From Pseudomicrostroma phylloplanum (taxonomy: Eukaryota; Basidiomycota; Exobasidiomycetes; Microstromatales): 64,000 nt of DNA. Position numbers and translations under genes: made by a program. Shown here one piece after another: positions 22,657 to 33,619 of this stretch (position 1 is the first letter of the stretch; each line of letters opens with the position of its first letter). The notes under the pieces are model-generated. The model did no database searches and was not told the origin of the DNA. It saw only the letters and a list, made by a program, of their open reading frames with translations. Where the stretch lies: positions 930,001 through 994,000 of the forward strand of contig BCHS01000005.1 in assembly GCA_039545275.1 (NCBI GenBank). Direction: 5' to 3'.

Positions 22657-23290
22657 TGTGCTGAAAAGGGTGCGGGTGCGAAGAGTTGAGATGACGAGGT
22701 GCTGCTGCTGTAGCTAAGACGACACTGATGTCTACCTCGAGGTAAGCACGGAGGGAGGGTGAGGTGGTCGAGGTGGTGATGATGAGAGACGGACGCGAGA
22801 CGAGGGGAGAGGGGATTAGTATCCACCCGCCATGGGGAGACGTAGGCGGGATTTCCAAGCCAACGCTTCCCCCCCACCCAGCCACCGCGCGCAACGTCCG
22901 CCTGTGCGCCTGCCTCGCCTTCCGCCTTCCCCCCCGCCTCTGCGACGCCGCTTTTCTAATCAGCCTCGCTACGCCTTGGCCGCTCTCACACACACGCGGG
23001 TGGGGTCATCAGGTCACACACACATCGACAGACACACGCGCTTGATGGTCTGACATCGTCTGCGATCAAACTCGCACAGCGTATGATTGACCCGAGATGA
23101 GTGAAAAAGCCAAGAGTGATTACATGGTGAAGGCGTGATTGACTTGGGACAAACGAGCGTGGAACAGGGCCGGGGGGAGTGGTGTAGTCTTGTTTTGTAC
23201 ATGTCGACCAAGGCCGACGAGAGTCGTCTATCATTGGGAGGCACCGCGCCCACATCATACGCATCATTCTTTTCCCTGCTTTCCTTGAGT
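22657..23290. other. Intergenic region: NDUFS8 upstream sequence and helicase 3' UTR
   Basis: About 630 bp. It contains CACA-rich stretches near 22988-23038 (TG-rich on the coding strand of NDUFS8). No gene seen. Confidence 0.4.
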
Positions 23291-25849
23291 CTACCATGGC
23301 TCGGCGCCCACTTCTCTCCTTGATGCAAAGCCACCGCCGCCGCTATAGCCTCCCCTACCCCTAGAAGAGGCGCTTCCGCGAGGGTTTTCCCTTCCAGAAC
23401 CAAAGCCAGGTCTGAGGCCGCTGTTCCTCGAGCCACCAAATCCGCCCCTCGAGCTTCCACTTCCACGATCACCAAATCTCGAGCTTTCTCCACCATCTCG
23501 GTCGCCAAATCTTGCTGGACCACTCCTGCTGCGATCACTGAAGCCGCCGCCGCCTCTGCCTCGATCACTGAAGCCACCTCCGCCCCTGGCTCGGTCGCCG
23601 AAACCACCGCGAGATCCACCTCGGGCTCCACCACGGGCTGCACCGCCGCGACCGCCGCGTGCCAAGCCGAACATTTCTGCAATCCTGGTAGGTAGGTGGA
23701 CATCTTCGTCGCCGAGACCCAGGGAGCCCTTTGCCCACTCGCTCAGCCCGTGGGCGACGTCGGCCTTGTCTACCCTGAAGCTCTGGAATTGGTTGACGTA
23801 GAAGCCAATCATGCTGAGGTAGACGCCACGGAGAGCGCTGACCTCGTTGTGGTCCTCAGCTTTCATCATTGCAGGTGCAATCCTCTCTGAGATCTCAGAC
23901 AGGATGTGTGAGTGAAGGGGCGCCTCATCGGCACTGGTCAGGAAATTTGTCTGCGACGACTCGTCTTGTGCCTTGTCTTCCCAGAGCTGAGCCAGGTCCT
24001 TCTTGAAGTCATCGTGGGCCACGGGCTTGATAGGGAACTCCTTGCCCTCGAAGCGAGGCCAGCCGTCCTCCCAGTCCTTCAGAAGGATGAGGTCTGCCCT
24101 GCCCTCCTTTCCTGCTCGACCGGTCCTACCAATGCGGTGAATGTAGGTGTCCCGAGTCTTTGCAGCACCGAGCTGGATGACTCTTGTCACATCAGGGTAG
24201 TCGACACCTCGAGCAGAGACGTCTGTGGTGACCAACACGGAAGCACTTCTGGTCTGTCTGAAGATATCAGAAACTCGGCTTCTTTGCCGCTGCTCCAATT
24301 GAGCGTGAATCTCAAGTCCTTGGAAGGTCGAGGATGTAGAGGGAGCACTGGAGGATCTGGGTCTCCGGCCGTCTTTCCGCGCGGCAAGAGTACGTGTAGA
24401 TGGAGGCTTGTCAAATGTTGAGCAAGGGAATGCCTTTACCACCACAGGGTCCTTGAGCATACGTGCTACTAGCTGAGTGTGCTTAGTGGTGTTGCAGAAC
24501 ACAATCACCTTCGACTTGCTACCGTGGATGAGCTGATCTTGAGCGATCAGCTGCAGTAACCTGGACATGTGCTCCTGCGGAGACACAACATGACCGTATT
24601 GCGGGATCCTCTCGTGGACCTGCACTTCTCCCTCGGGTACGCAGTCGATCATCTTGTAGCTCCGGTCTAGCGTTTGAGCGGCAACGCGCTGGATGTCGCG
24701 AGATACGGTAGCCGAGAAGAAGAAGTTGCGTCGCTGGTCCTTTTGCGGCAGGAAATCTTGCAGCTTCTCGAGCTCGCTCTGGAAGCCCATTTCGAGGAGA
24801 GTATCGGCTTCATCCAGAATGAACGTCTCGGCACAGCTGATAGCCGTCCGGAGCGCGGCAGAGTCGTTGAGGATGTCATTGATCCTGCCCGGTGTAGCCA
24901 CGATGATGTCCTTCGACCGAGCGTGAAGCTCAGACATCTGCACGCGCTTCGAATCTCCACCCACGAGCAGGTGAACATTGATGCCACGATGAGCAGAGGC
25001 GAGTTTCTCGGCCTCACGAGCAATCTGAGCGGCAAGCTCACGCGTGGGACTGAGGATGACAGTACCGACAGTTTGGTTCTGGAACACTCTGCTCGCAAAG
25101 CGTCTGCGCTCGGCCTTGTCCATTCGCGAAAAGTCCGGGTCACCTCCCTTTTCGGCCAGACCGCTGAAGACCTTGAGCACCGATCGAGAGAAGAATCCGT
25201 TCTCTGCTGCTTCGATGGCTTTCACTCTCGTCTCCAAGGCAGGCACGAGAAAGGCGAGCGTCTTTCCGGTACCAGTCTTTGCCTTGACGAGAAGGTCAGT
25301 CGGGCTCTTTTCGGCCGACTGCCTGTACTGCTCTGCTACCTCTTCAGACACACCATCGCGCTCACCAACGTTCACCGACGGGTGGAACGCTGATCCTCTG
25401 ACAGGAGTGACGACGTCTGAGAGCTGTCTGAGGACAGCAGCCTGCACGTCTGACATGCTGTCGTAGTTGAAAGGGCTGCCAGTCAAGGCTTGATACGTCT
25501 TTGGATGCAGAACATTCTTGAGCGAGGAGAACTTGGCACTTTGATCGTCTCTTGCTGGGGCGGCTTCGTCCTCTTCTTGGAGCTCTTCGGGATCCCTGGC
25601 GGGAAGTCTTGAGTGGGAAAGGGAGGAGGAGAACGATCGGGAAATATCACGACTGGTGCTGGACGAAGTCAGAGCCGATCTTTGTGGGAAGATGCGCGAG
25701 ATGGAGGCAGATCCAGAGGATTGGGAAAGGGAGCGTAGGGGGAGCAATTGCGACGAGCTCGCAGAGAGCGGTGTCGAAGTGCCTGGTGCTCGCAGTGCCA
25801 AGCGAAGCGCCCGTGTACTGCTTCGCAGCATCGACTGAGCAGCGATCAT
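23291..25849 (-). CDS. MSS116: Mitochondrial DEAD-box RNA helicase, Mss116-like
   Basis: Single exon of 852 residues. The start is the ATG at 25849-25847; the ORF can be extended only by a TTG four codons upstream. The first 80 residues are rich in Ser, Arg and Leu, as in a mitochondrial presequence. All helicase motifs are visible in order: AKTGTGKT (I, about residues 190-200), SPTRELAAQI (Ia), VATPGRI (Ib), LDEADTLLEMGF (II), FFSATV (III), VIVFCNTTKH (IV), TDVSARGVDYP (V) and HRIGRTGRAG (VI). Between motifs IV and V there is a low-complexity Ser/Arg/Pro insert of about 40 residues. The C-terminus is an RGG/Arg-Gly-Phe-rich RNA-binding tail. Mss116 proteins remodel group I/II introns and other RNAs in mitochondria. 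Function and location are inferred from the family. Confidence 0.88.
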   Translation of the reverse strand: MIAAQSMLRSSTRALRLALRAPGTSTPLSASSSQLLPLRSLSQSSGSASISRIFPQRSALTSSSTSRDISRSFSSSLSHSRLPARDPEELQEEDEAAPARDDQSAKFSSLKNVLHPKTYQALTGSPFNYDSMSDVQAAVLRQLSDVVTPVRGSAFHPSVNVGERDGVSEEVAEQYRQSAEKSPTDLLVKAKTGTGKTLAFLVPALETRVKAIEAAENGFFSRSVLKVFSGLAEKGGDPDFSRMDKAERRRFASRVFQNQTVGTVILSPTRELAAQIAREAEKLASAHRGINVHLLVGGDSKRVQMSELHARSKDIIVATPGRINDILNDSAALRTAISCAETFILDEADTLLEMGFQSELEKLQDFLPQKDQRRNFFFSATVSRDIQRVAAQTLDRSYKMIDCVPEGEVQVHERIPQYGHVVSPQEHMSRLLQLIAQDQLIHGSKSKVIVFCNTTKHTQLVARMLKDPVVVKAFPCSTFDKPPSTRTLAARKDGRRPRSSSAPSTSSTFQGLEIHAQLEQRQRSRVSDIFRQTRSASVLVTTDVSARGVDYPDVTRVIQLGAAKTRDTYIHRIGRTGRAGKEGRADLILLKDWEDGWPRFEGKEFPIKPVAHDDFKKDLAQLWEDKAQDESSQTNFLTSADEAPLHSHILSEISERIAPAMMKAEDHNEVSALRGVYLSMIGFYVNQFQSFRVDKADVAHGLSEWAKGSLGLGDEDVHLPTRIAEMFGLARGGRGGAARGGARGGSRGGFGDRARGGGGFSDRGRGGGGFSDRSRSGPARFGDRDGGESSRFGDRGSGSSRGGFGGSRNSGLRPGFGSGRENPRGSASSRGRGGYSGGGGFASRREVGAEPW

Positions 25850-26419
25850 GATGAGATGCAAAGGCGTCCGAGATGGAGGAGGAGGAGGAGGAGGCGGGTA
25901 TCAAGGGTGGCGGAGGAGAGGATCGTGAAGCCCACACAGGGGCGAGGCAAGGAGGGAAGGAGGATGAAGCAAGGCTTCGCGTGTGACCGAGGGGAGTGTC
26001 TACTCTGCTCCAATGTCTTTGTAGGCCGCTGCTAGTATTGTATAGATGGTATGAAGTGGTATGAGAAGGGACCCTCCTTGGCTCAGGCTGACGGCATATC
26101 CGCTCCAGGAAGATTTCCAGCCTCGCCCAAAAAGATGGAGGGCGGAGTTACAGTGCTTACGTAATGATCAACGGAAAGGGAGATTGAGCGTGCATTGCGT
26201 GCATCATCGTCATTATTGAGATGCCTCCATCGTCTGACGCTTACAATCAACCCAAGTAGACCAAACGCTCCGTGCCTTGAAGACAACCAGCAAGCGCATA
26301 CATGGCTGTAGTCAAAGTGCTCATGTGACACGACCGATCGGTGCTCAGCTAGCAGCCGAAGGGGTGGCGCATCAGAGTACCGTAATTTCTGGGGTCCAGC
26401 TGCTCAGTGCTGCATCACA
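25850..26419. promoter_or_regulatory. Divergent upstream region of the helicase and WSS1 genes
   Basis: About 570 bp between two start codons. A GAG-repeat stretch lies at about 25874-25893, near the helicase start. No further feature recognised. Confidence 0.4.
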
Positions 26420-28132
26420 ATGCCAGTCCACGGCAGCTCGTTGCCCGGGAAGGGTCGTTATGTACCCAAAGCGCCTCAGGCCGATTATTCTGAACCTACA
26501 GACTCATCCCTGGCCACCTCTTCGCGAGGCCGCTTCTCCGCCAAGACTGATCTCAAGCTAAAAAATGGAGCCAGGATAGCCCGTTACCAGGTCCTGCAGG
26601 GCCACGGAAGCGAGGAGAGAGCAATGGAGATCCTCAGGGAGGTCGGCCGAGAGGTTCGGGGTGTCATGCGAGGCAGAGGCTGGTTCTGCCCACTCCTCGT
26701 CGAGTTCAATGGTGCCCCCGGAGCTAGGTCGGGCCATCGGCAACTGCTCGGAATGAACATGAATGCAGGGCAGAAGATCTTCCTCCGTCTGCGCGAGCTC
26801 TCTAGCACAGACGTCACAAAGCCCATCGACTCTTTCCTCCCTCTCGAGGAGATCATCTCGACGATGCTCCACGAGCTCACACACAACGTTCGTGGGCCTC
26901 ACGATGAGATTTTCCAGCGTACCCTCGACGAGCTGCACGAGGAGTACTTTGAGAGCAAGCGACAGCGCGCAAGGAACGGAGGCAGGCTAGATGGCGAGGC
27001 CTTTGATACGCCTGGGACTCGCCTTGGTGGCTGGGCCGGGAGCGGGATGGGGGACGACCCGCTCATTCGACATGTAGGGAAAAAGGCGGCTGAACAGGCC
27101 GAGAAGAGACGGGCTGCCCAAATTCTCATGTCTGGAGGGCACGGAGGTGTGAGGCTGGGCGGGACAGCTTCGAATACGCAGTCTCCCAGTGAAGAAGCGG
27201 TAGCAGCTGCCAGCCGGAGACTGAAGACGGAGCAGCAGTGCCCTTCCACTGCTGCCGAGCAGGAAGGGGCTGTAAGGTGGCACGAGGAGGAAGAGCTCAG
27301 GCATGGCATCAAGGTGAATAACAGCGCTCACATGTCTCGAAGAAGTATCGAAGGCAGCTGACCTCACCTCCGCTCCTTCCCGCTCTTGCAGGTCATTACC
27401 ATCCTCGACGACGATGACGATGATGGAGGCTCCGGCGAGACCGAGCGGGGTCAATCCATCGGCCCGCAAGCTGCACCCTCGATCAGGCAAAGCGAGCAAA
27501 CACTGCAGCCTCTGCCGACCAGGATTATTGGCAGTAGCAGTGCTACCACCAGCAAGCCAGACGGCAAGATCAGCTCGTCCCTCGTCGGCCCTGTCATCGA
27601 CACGAGCCGCCCTATGGCGGAGCCCATCGCAATCGACTCTTCCGACGACGAGGGCCCGCAGGTCATAGATGATGACGACAGCTTCGAAGAGGTACGAGCC
27701 GTGATCAAGAAGAAGCCCCGTCTCGCTGCCAGCTCGTCCAAGAGTGGCACTGTTCCGCCAGGAGCGCGACAGAATCCTGTCAAGTCAACGCCAAGGGCAG
27801 ACGCTTCTTCTTCTTCTTTGAAACAGCAGCAGCAGCAGCAGCAGCAGCAAAGAACAGGCCCACTAGCACGCGAATCCATCGCGGCAAAAGTCGCCCTGGA
27901 GACCTATCGAGCTATGCAAGCGCGGCGCGCTCAGGAACGTCAGGGGCAGGGGGGTGTAGCCAGTCGTACTCGGCCCCAGGCTGATTCTACACGCAGAGAG
28001 GCAGAGACCGAGACCGATCTGTCTAGTGCCCCGCTAACCAGCTGGACGTGCCAGACGTGCACCCTCTGCAATACTGCGAGCGAGCAGCTCTGCGTCGCTT
28101 GTGCCTCTCCGCGACCTGGACTTCGGCTGTGA
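26420..28132 (+). CDS. WSS1: DNA-protein crosslink metalloprotease Wss1 (WLM domain)
   Basis: Two exons: 26420-27313 and 27392-28132 (544 residues). The WLM/SprT-like active site is HELTHNVRGPHD at residues 151-162, giving the HExxH pair and the third histidine ligand. Upstream, REVGREVRGVMRGRGW and LGMNMNAGQ-like blocks fit the WLM fold. Directly after the splice junction comes VITILDDDD, and further on IAIDSSDDE and PQVIDDDDSF: hydrophobic cores followed by acids, as in SUMO-interacting motifs. A run of eight Gln lies at 27824-27849. The last 25 residues form a RanBP2-type zinc finger (WTCQTCTLCN, six residues, then CVAC). In yeast, Wss1 works with Cdc48 and SUMO to degrade proteins trapped on DNA. 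The domain set here supports that role. Confidence 0.92.
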
Positions 28133-28534
28133 CTGGGGCGGAATACAGGCGAGGAACGATGAGCGATGAGGGTTTCGTGACCTTTTCGCGATTGAGTCCT
28201 GTCACGTAGATTGCAACCCCCCTGTCGTAATGCGATCGAGGTGGAGCGAACGAGCGAATTAACTATACCAGTGGTGAATCGACTGATTGATTGATTGATT
28301 GATTGATTGTTTGATTGACTGCAGCGAGCAAGCGAGCGAGGGATGTAAGATACGTATACGCAGTAGAGGGTCCAGGTATGGTAGTGGTGGTGGTATGATG
28401 AAGGGGGATCACAGATACTGGGAACGAAGCTACTCTGACGCTGGTGAAAATCCAGACGAAGTGGTGAGAAGAGGAGAGTCGCGTGTGTCTGCAATGTGCT
28501 CCCTCTGCTAATCCATTATTATCACCGAGAGTTT
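28133..28534. other. Tail-to-tail intergenic region with a TTGA tetranucleotide repeat
   Basis: About 400 bp. A microsatellite of about seven to eight TTGA/TTGT units lies at 28284-28318. The rest is 3' UTR of the two converging genes. Confidence 0.5.
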
Positions 28535-31267
28535 TCAATAGATGAGGTAGCTGCGAGGACGAGGAGTTGTGAGGGCAAAGAACAGACAGACGGTCAGCAC
28601 GCTTGTTCCGATTTGCTGGGCGCATACAGGCGAGAAGAGAGTCAAGCGAAGGTCGAGGGCTGTACTCACGCAATATTGAGGAGCGGGAAGCCGCACATGA
28701 GTCCTGCCCAGAAGATGAGGTTGCCGAGAGCTGGAGTGCAGTACGAAAAAGCGATCGAGGTCAGTCAGTCAGTCACCTGCGACTATCCACCATCCACCAC
28801 GCCCGCACACCTTTCCCTCTTTACCGCACCCGCGGTACTCACTTTCGTTATTCCGGATGAAAGGCACCTTGCTGAGCAAAATCAATGGCATCTGTGCCAT
28901 CTGCGCCCCAAACAGGTACCCCCTAATCTTGCCACTGACAATCGCCATGACCACCTCGTGCAGAAAAGCGCTGAGCAAAAACGTCACAAACATCGCCGCT
29001 CCTTTACTGATCCCCCAGCTAGCGATACTCGACGCATACACGTGCTTGAGCAAAAAGGAGTGCACTGGCTTGTTCCACTTGCGAGAGAAGACGTCCATGC
29101 TCGTTGCGTTCCACCAGTCCTGATAGAATTCTCGATCGGCAAAGCGGGTGAGCTCGGCGAAGCCGTTGCAGACGCATTCGAACATGATGTAGAAGATGAG
29201 GAGGTAGTTGATCATCATGGGAAGGGCGAGCTTTAGCATCGTCTCGATGATGGGCGTGTCTGGTTGGGGAGAGTGCGGGATGATAAAGTGCTCGGTGATG
29301 ACGTAGATGACGAAGAAGGTGCCAAAGGTCGCAAGCGTCTTCTCGAGGAGGTACAGAGGTCGTACCCTGTGACGGTGACGACGCACGCAGCAGACGGAGA
29401 CGTTGGTCAGTCGTTCAGAGTCCTAGCGATCACACGAGTCCTCCCTTCACCTACTCACGATTTGGTCCTCGGGTACTCGAGTTCATACACCAGCGTCGGC
29501 ACGAGCAAGTAGTCCCAAAAGTTGCCATAGGTGACATTGTCCGGCCAGCAGACCCTGCTCTCCTTACCCACCGCCCTGAACTCGGCAGCGCCGTCTGCAT
29601 GTCGAGGGTCGACGGACATGAGCTCTTCTCTTAGCCCTTCGATGTCCCTCGCGAGGGAGGAGATGACCGAGTCGGAGTGAGTGGCGAGGGGATGCGGATC
29701 TCTCACCACTTCTGAGGTCGAGTCGTGCTGGTCCGCATTGCCGCTGTTGCCACTGCCGCCGTTGCTGTTGCTGTTGTTGTTGAGGTCAGCAGCTGCCTGA
29801 GCAGCAGTAGGGGGCACGATCTTTTCGCTCAAGGCAGACTTGCCACTGCCGCTGCCGCTGCCGGATTCGTTCTTGTGCCGAACAATGGTCCCACTGAAGG
29901 CATGATGCCTGTATGCCTTCATTCCACGCTGGTTCTCCAGCAGAGTCCAAGGAGGTACGCCTTCAGACTGGTCCTTGTGCAGCGGGCGACTCTCTTCCAC
30001 TGTATCTGCGGCGTCTCTGGCAGTTTTGATAGCCTTCTCCCACGACCTGTCCAGCGCCTGCTGCTGCTGAGCTCGAGCCTCCTCCGGTGAGCTGACATCT
30101 TCTTCGACCGAGGGAGGAGTCGGCGAGCTGTCTCGTTCCACCTCGAGGACGCGCTCCTCGAGCTGCTGCTCGGTCCGGTGAAGGCGGGCGCTAGCTTGGG
30201 ACATTGCGCCATTGACGGCGAGGTAGCTGTGCATCTTCATCATCATGGAGAGGGTGTGCAGGACAAAGAAGCCGGACTGGACCCAGGGCCACTCTCTACG
30301 ACGAAGAAGGGGAGGACGATGAGGAGAGCTTATCAGCGTACGACCTTCTTCTTCACTTGGCAAAGGTCTCTCCCATCCCTTGACCCACCTGTAGCGAGCC
30401 CACTTGATCACTCCGCCCAGGATCGCCCCCTGCCAAGCATGCTGAATCACAACTCCCGTAGGCCAATACCTCATCCACCCCCTCTTGAGCGCCTTTGCAT
30501 ACGGCACGCATAGAAACAAGCTCCCCACAAGAAGTCCATCACTTAGCGCTAGCACTCCGGCGTCTTGAGAGAAGAGGGTGGCAAAGGTGAGGGAGATGAC
30601 TTTGCCTGTGCTGGTGAAGGAGGTGTAGAAGGTGTTGAGCATGAGGATGCCCATGCCGATCCAGAAGAGGGTGTAGAAGCCTCGGAACCTGCATAGAGAG
30701 GCAAGAGGGCGGAAAAGGTGGTGAGATCGAGTTTAGTGAGGCCTGTCTCGCATTGGACTCGCTCGGAGATCCGCAGCTCCGCACTCACGGATCCTTCCCC
30801 GTATCCCGATTAAAGCTGTCAAACCTGCTATTCCTCGGCTTAAAGCTAACCAGCGCCCTAATCTTCTTACCCTTTCTCTTGGAGCTAGGCGACTGTTGTG
30901 GCTTCAAGTGCACTCCACCATCCTTGTCGATCTGGTGTTCCATTCCCCTCGCGCCCAAATGGGTGACAGTGGTCGTCTTTGTCTCTCTCCTCCTTCCATC
31001 CTCCGCGTCTCCTTCTCCCTCGGTAAGAGCACGATCAAGCGCCTGACCCAACTCATCCCCACGGGTTCCCTTTTCTCTACGTTGGAACTGAGTGGTAACG
31101 GTAGAGGTTGCGATGAGCTCCCCGCCCGAGTCGGACCCGGGAGTGTCCATGCCGGAGCTGTTGGGGTTGCTGTAGTCGTGGTCTTGCATTGCGAGGGGAA
31201 TGCCGGAGATGCTGCGTGGGCGGCTAGAAGAGGGAGAAGAGGAAGAAGTGGACGGTTGGGATGCCAT
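28535..31267 (-). CDS. ARE2: Sterol O-acyltransferase, Are1/Are2 (MBOAT) family
   Basis: Six exons: 31267-30789, 30688-30389, 30295-29459, 29366-28843, 28730-28670 and 28550-28535 (738 residues). The last exon is only 16 nt. Signature blocks: NSRFDSFNRDTGKDPFRGFYTLFWIGMGI across the first junction, WPWVQSGFFVLHTLSMMMKMHSY, the FYQDWWN motif at about 619-625, and the catalytic His at about 675 in SAFLHEVVMAI. Several hydrophobic membrane segments surround these. The first 150 residues are a Ser-rich cytosolic leader. Residues about 280-460 are a large low-complexity loop. Intron 2 (30388-30296, 93 nt) has no stop and keeps frame; it is removed here because that joins YRE to WPW as in the family. 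The enzyme makes steryl esters from acyl-CoA and ergosterol in the ER. Are1 versus Are2 cannot be separated by eye. Confidence 0.9.
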
Positions 31268-32308
31268 CTTGGGCAATGAGGAGGAGGAGTAGATGGATAG
31301 TGGTACTAGTAGTCTGCAGCTGCTAAAAGTGAACTGGTGAAGTATCCAAGAGATGCAGGTATCCAAATATCAAGCGCTACTGCCGCCGAGGATGACCCTA
31401 ACGATGCCTGCTAGAGGAACTGAGCTTCCGACGATAGACGAAGGACGCCGGACGAACGGAGGGCGGACCGAAGAACGAGGACGAGGAGGTGGCAGAGCGA
31501 AGGCGACCCTCGGACCGAGTTGGTTCAGCGGAAGTCGAAAGCCGAAGGAAGAAGTTGCTACGGAAGAAAGATGTCCGGACGGCCGTGGGAGTGGGAGTCC
31601 ACGCCAGTGAGGCGATGCGGCCGGAGGAGAGGAGGAAGAAAGGAAGAGGAGAAGAGCGAGTAAAGAAAGGAGGTAGCCACTCGGCCAGTCAGTCTGTCAG
31701 CTCGGGTGAGGTGAGGTGAGGTGAGGTGAGGTGAGGTGAGCCTTGGCTTGACGAGTACCACTAGCACTAACGATGGACGATATTGCACCGCACACCTCTT
31801 TCTTGCCTTGCACTGCACCGCACTCGCTCCACGCACCCCGCCCCACCTTTCGTCCGTCTGTCCAAAAAAAAGCGCGGCCCGAGGCTGAGCGCTCCCGCCG
31901 CCACGGAAGACGCCGAGCGCGAGGCCCGAATTAGTTTACTCCACTCGGTACATTCGCGATCGGGATGGAAGGGCCGTAGAGGGTGGGGTCATCTGACCGC
32001 ACGCTCTCCATCTGCTCAGCCCGAAATCGTCTTTCGTCAGAGGTTCGTAACATTAGATGAGAGGAGAGGAAAGCAACGGGGCATAAGGGAGTGGATATGT
32101 CTAGTATTACAAGTGTGGGTGGTGGGAGTCTCGTGAAGGGTGGCCGACCATCACCTTCAGCCAGCGAAGGATTGGCGGGTGATGGAGGATGAGGTGGTGG
32201 TTGTGTTGTACAAGAGGGGACCAAGGCCCATGGCAGCTCCGAGTCCAGGTCCAGGACGGACACACGGGACGTATGGCCCGCCTCCTCGTTCTCTCTAGCG
32301 CTCGATAG
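31268..32308. other. Intergenic region upstream of ARE2
   Basis: About 1.04 kb between the ARE2 start and the 3' end of the next minus-strand gene. It holds seven perfect GTGAG units at 31706-31740. Minus-strand ORFs at 31931-32352 could represent a downstream exon of the neighbour but show no conserved sequence. Confidence 0.45.
31706..31740. repeat. (GTGAG)7 pentanucleotide microsatellite
   Basis: Seven exact tandem copies of GTGAG read directly on the plus strand, about 440 bp upstream of the ARE2 start codon. Each unit resembles the local splice-donor consensus, but on the strand opposite to ARE2 transcription. Confidence 0.95.
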
Positions 32309-33619
32309 CTAGCTAGCTCGCCCACCGGGGGAAAAAGGGACTGCCGGTCCACTCTCCAGCATTGCCCACCTCTGGCGGTGCGGCGTCAAGTCCTCGCATG
32401 TCAACTTATCGCCCGTGGGGTCCTCGATCTTTAGGATCGGCGGAGGAGTGAGGTACTGTCGTGGGTCTCCACCGTGGAAGGAGTGCGGGCGTCTTCTGAT
32501 CTTGCCTGAGGTAGGGCTGCTGCTGGAGTCGATGTCGACGTCGGACCAGAGGCGGATGCAGAGGCTGGGGTCGGGACGTGGAAAGGCTGGGCTGCCAGTG
32601 ATATCGTGGCAGGAGCGTCGTCCGCACGAGGCTTGGACACCATCATCTCCTCGTCAGCTCCTTTGTTCCAGTGACCAAAGTAGTCGGTCCTAGCACTCTT
32701 TCTCCTCGAAGGAGCAGGAGCATCTACAGCAGCATTCCGGCGCTCAGAGGGACCCGGGCTGATCTCTCTGGGCTGTGGTGCTGGGCTCAAGCTGGGCTCT
32801 GATGGGTCTGATGGACTCGGGGACAAGACGACTCCCTCGTGCTCGTCTTGCGATGAGAGGCTGGAAGAGGATGATCTGCGCCTCTTGCGGCTGCTGAGAG
32901 GGGCCTCTGTCTTGATGTATGCTGTACCCGAGTTGAGAGATGCTACTGAGTGCCCCTTCATCGAATCGGCCTGGGCGGTGAACTGGGAGATGAACTGTGA
33001 GGGGAAAGGGACGATTGCAGTGGAGTCATACAGCAAGTTGGTCAGCAAGTGGACTTCAAGAGATCCAACGCTCAGCAGCATACAGGCTGCCTGTACGCTC
33101 CCCAAGAGGAGGGTTGCTACTCACATCTAGCTCTAGATCAATGTCACCGGCAGCCTGAATCATGAGATGGCTACTAGCCAGGACCTGAGTCAGATTGTCC
33201 CTGATTCCGTTCAACTGACTTCCCAGCGCGAGCAGTCGAGCAGTGGCGGCGTCCCTTTCCCTCTCTGCACCTGCGGGACCTCGATCCTTCTGCCTTCCCT
33301 GTGTCCCTTCTCTGTCAAGTGGTCGATTACCATGCAGTCCCCTCATGAGCGCTAGTGTCTCCAGGTGCAGCTTCGCAATCGATACGGATGGCGACTGGAG
33401 GTAGTCATTCAGGTCCTCCCAGGACTGGGAGATTGTGTCTGCCAGCTGGGCAAAGGACGCCTGGCGCCTCCGATCAGCAGCCTCAGCCTCAGCATCAGCG
33501 GAGAGTGGTGGCGGTGGCGGCTTCAGACGCAGTCTCGAGCGTCTGTGATGGGACGATGTGACTGCCGCTGGTGGTGCTACCACTGGGTGGAAGCGGTGAA
33601 GTGAGCCGCCCTCTGTCAT
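32309..33619 (-). CDS. Unrecognised protein with coiled-coil-like N-terminus and conserved C-terminal patch
   Basis: Proposed exons: 33619-33125, 32994-32547 and 32505-32309 (379 residues). Exon 1 has a Pro/Ala-rich start, then a helical, heptad-like section (WEDLNDYLQSPSVSIAKL, and ALGSQLNGIRDNLTQVLASS). Its splice to FISQFTAQADSMKG is clean and in phase. The middle is Ser/Pro-rich with a basic KRRRSSS cluster and the patch ARTDYFGHWNKG. The final exon is proposed because another frame gives coherent sequence (KIRRRPHSFHGGDPRQYLTP, then KIEDPTGDKLTCEDLTPHRQ). This needs a 41-nt intron with a weak GTCCGA donor, which is unusually short. A further intron at GTGGGC about 32360 is possible. I do not recognise the family; a nuclear role is only suggested by the basic cluster. 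Confidence 0.55.

Noticed and set aside
23014..23703. 229-residue Ala/Val/Glu-rich minus-strand ORF
   Set aside because: Out-of-frame shadow of the RGG tail of the helicase and its 3' UTR.
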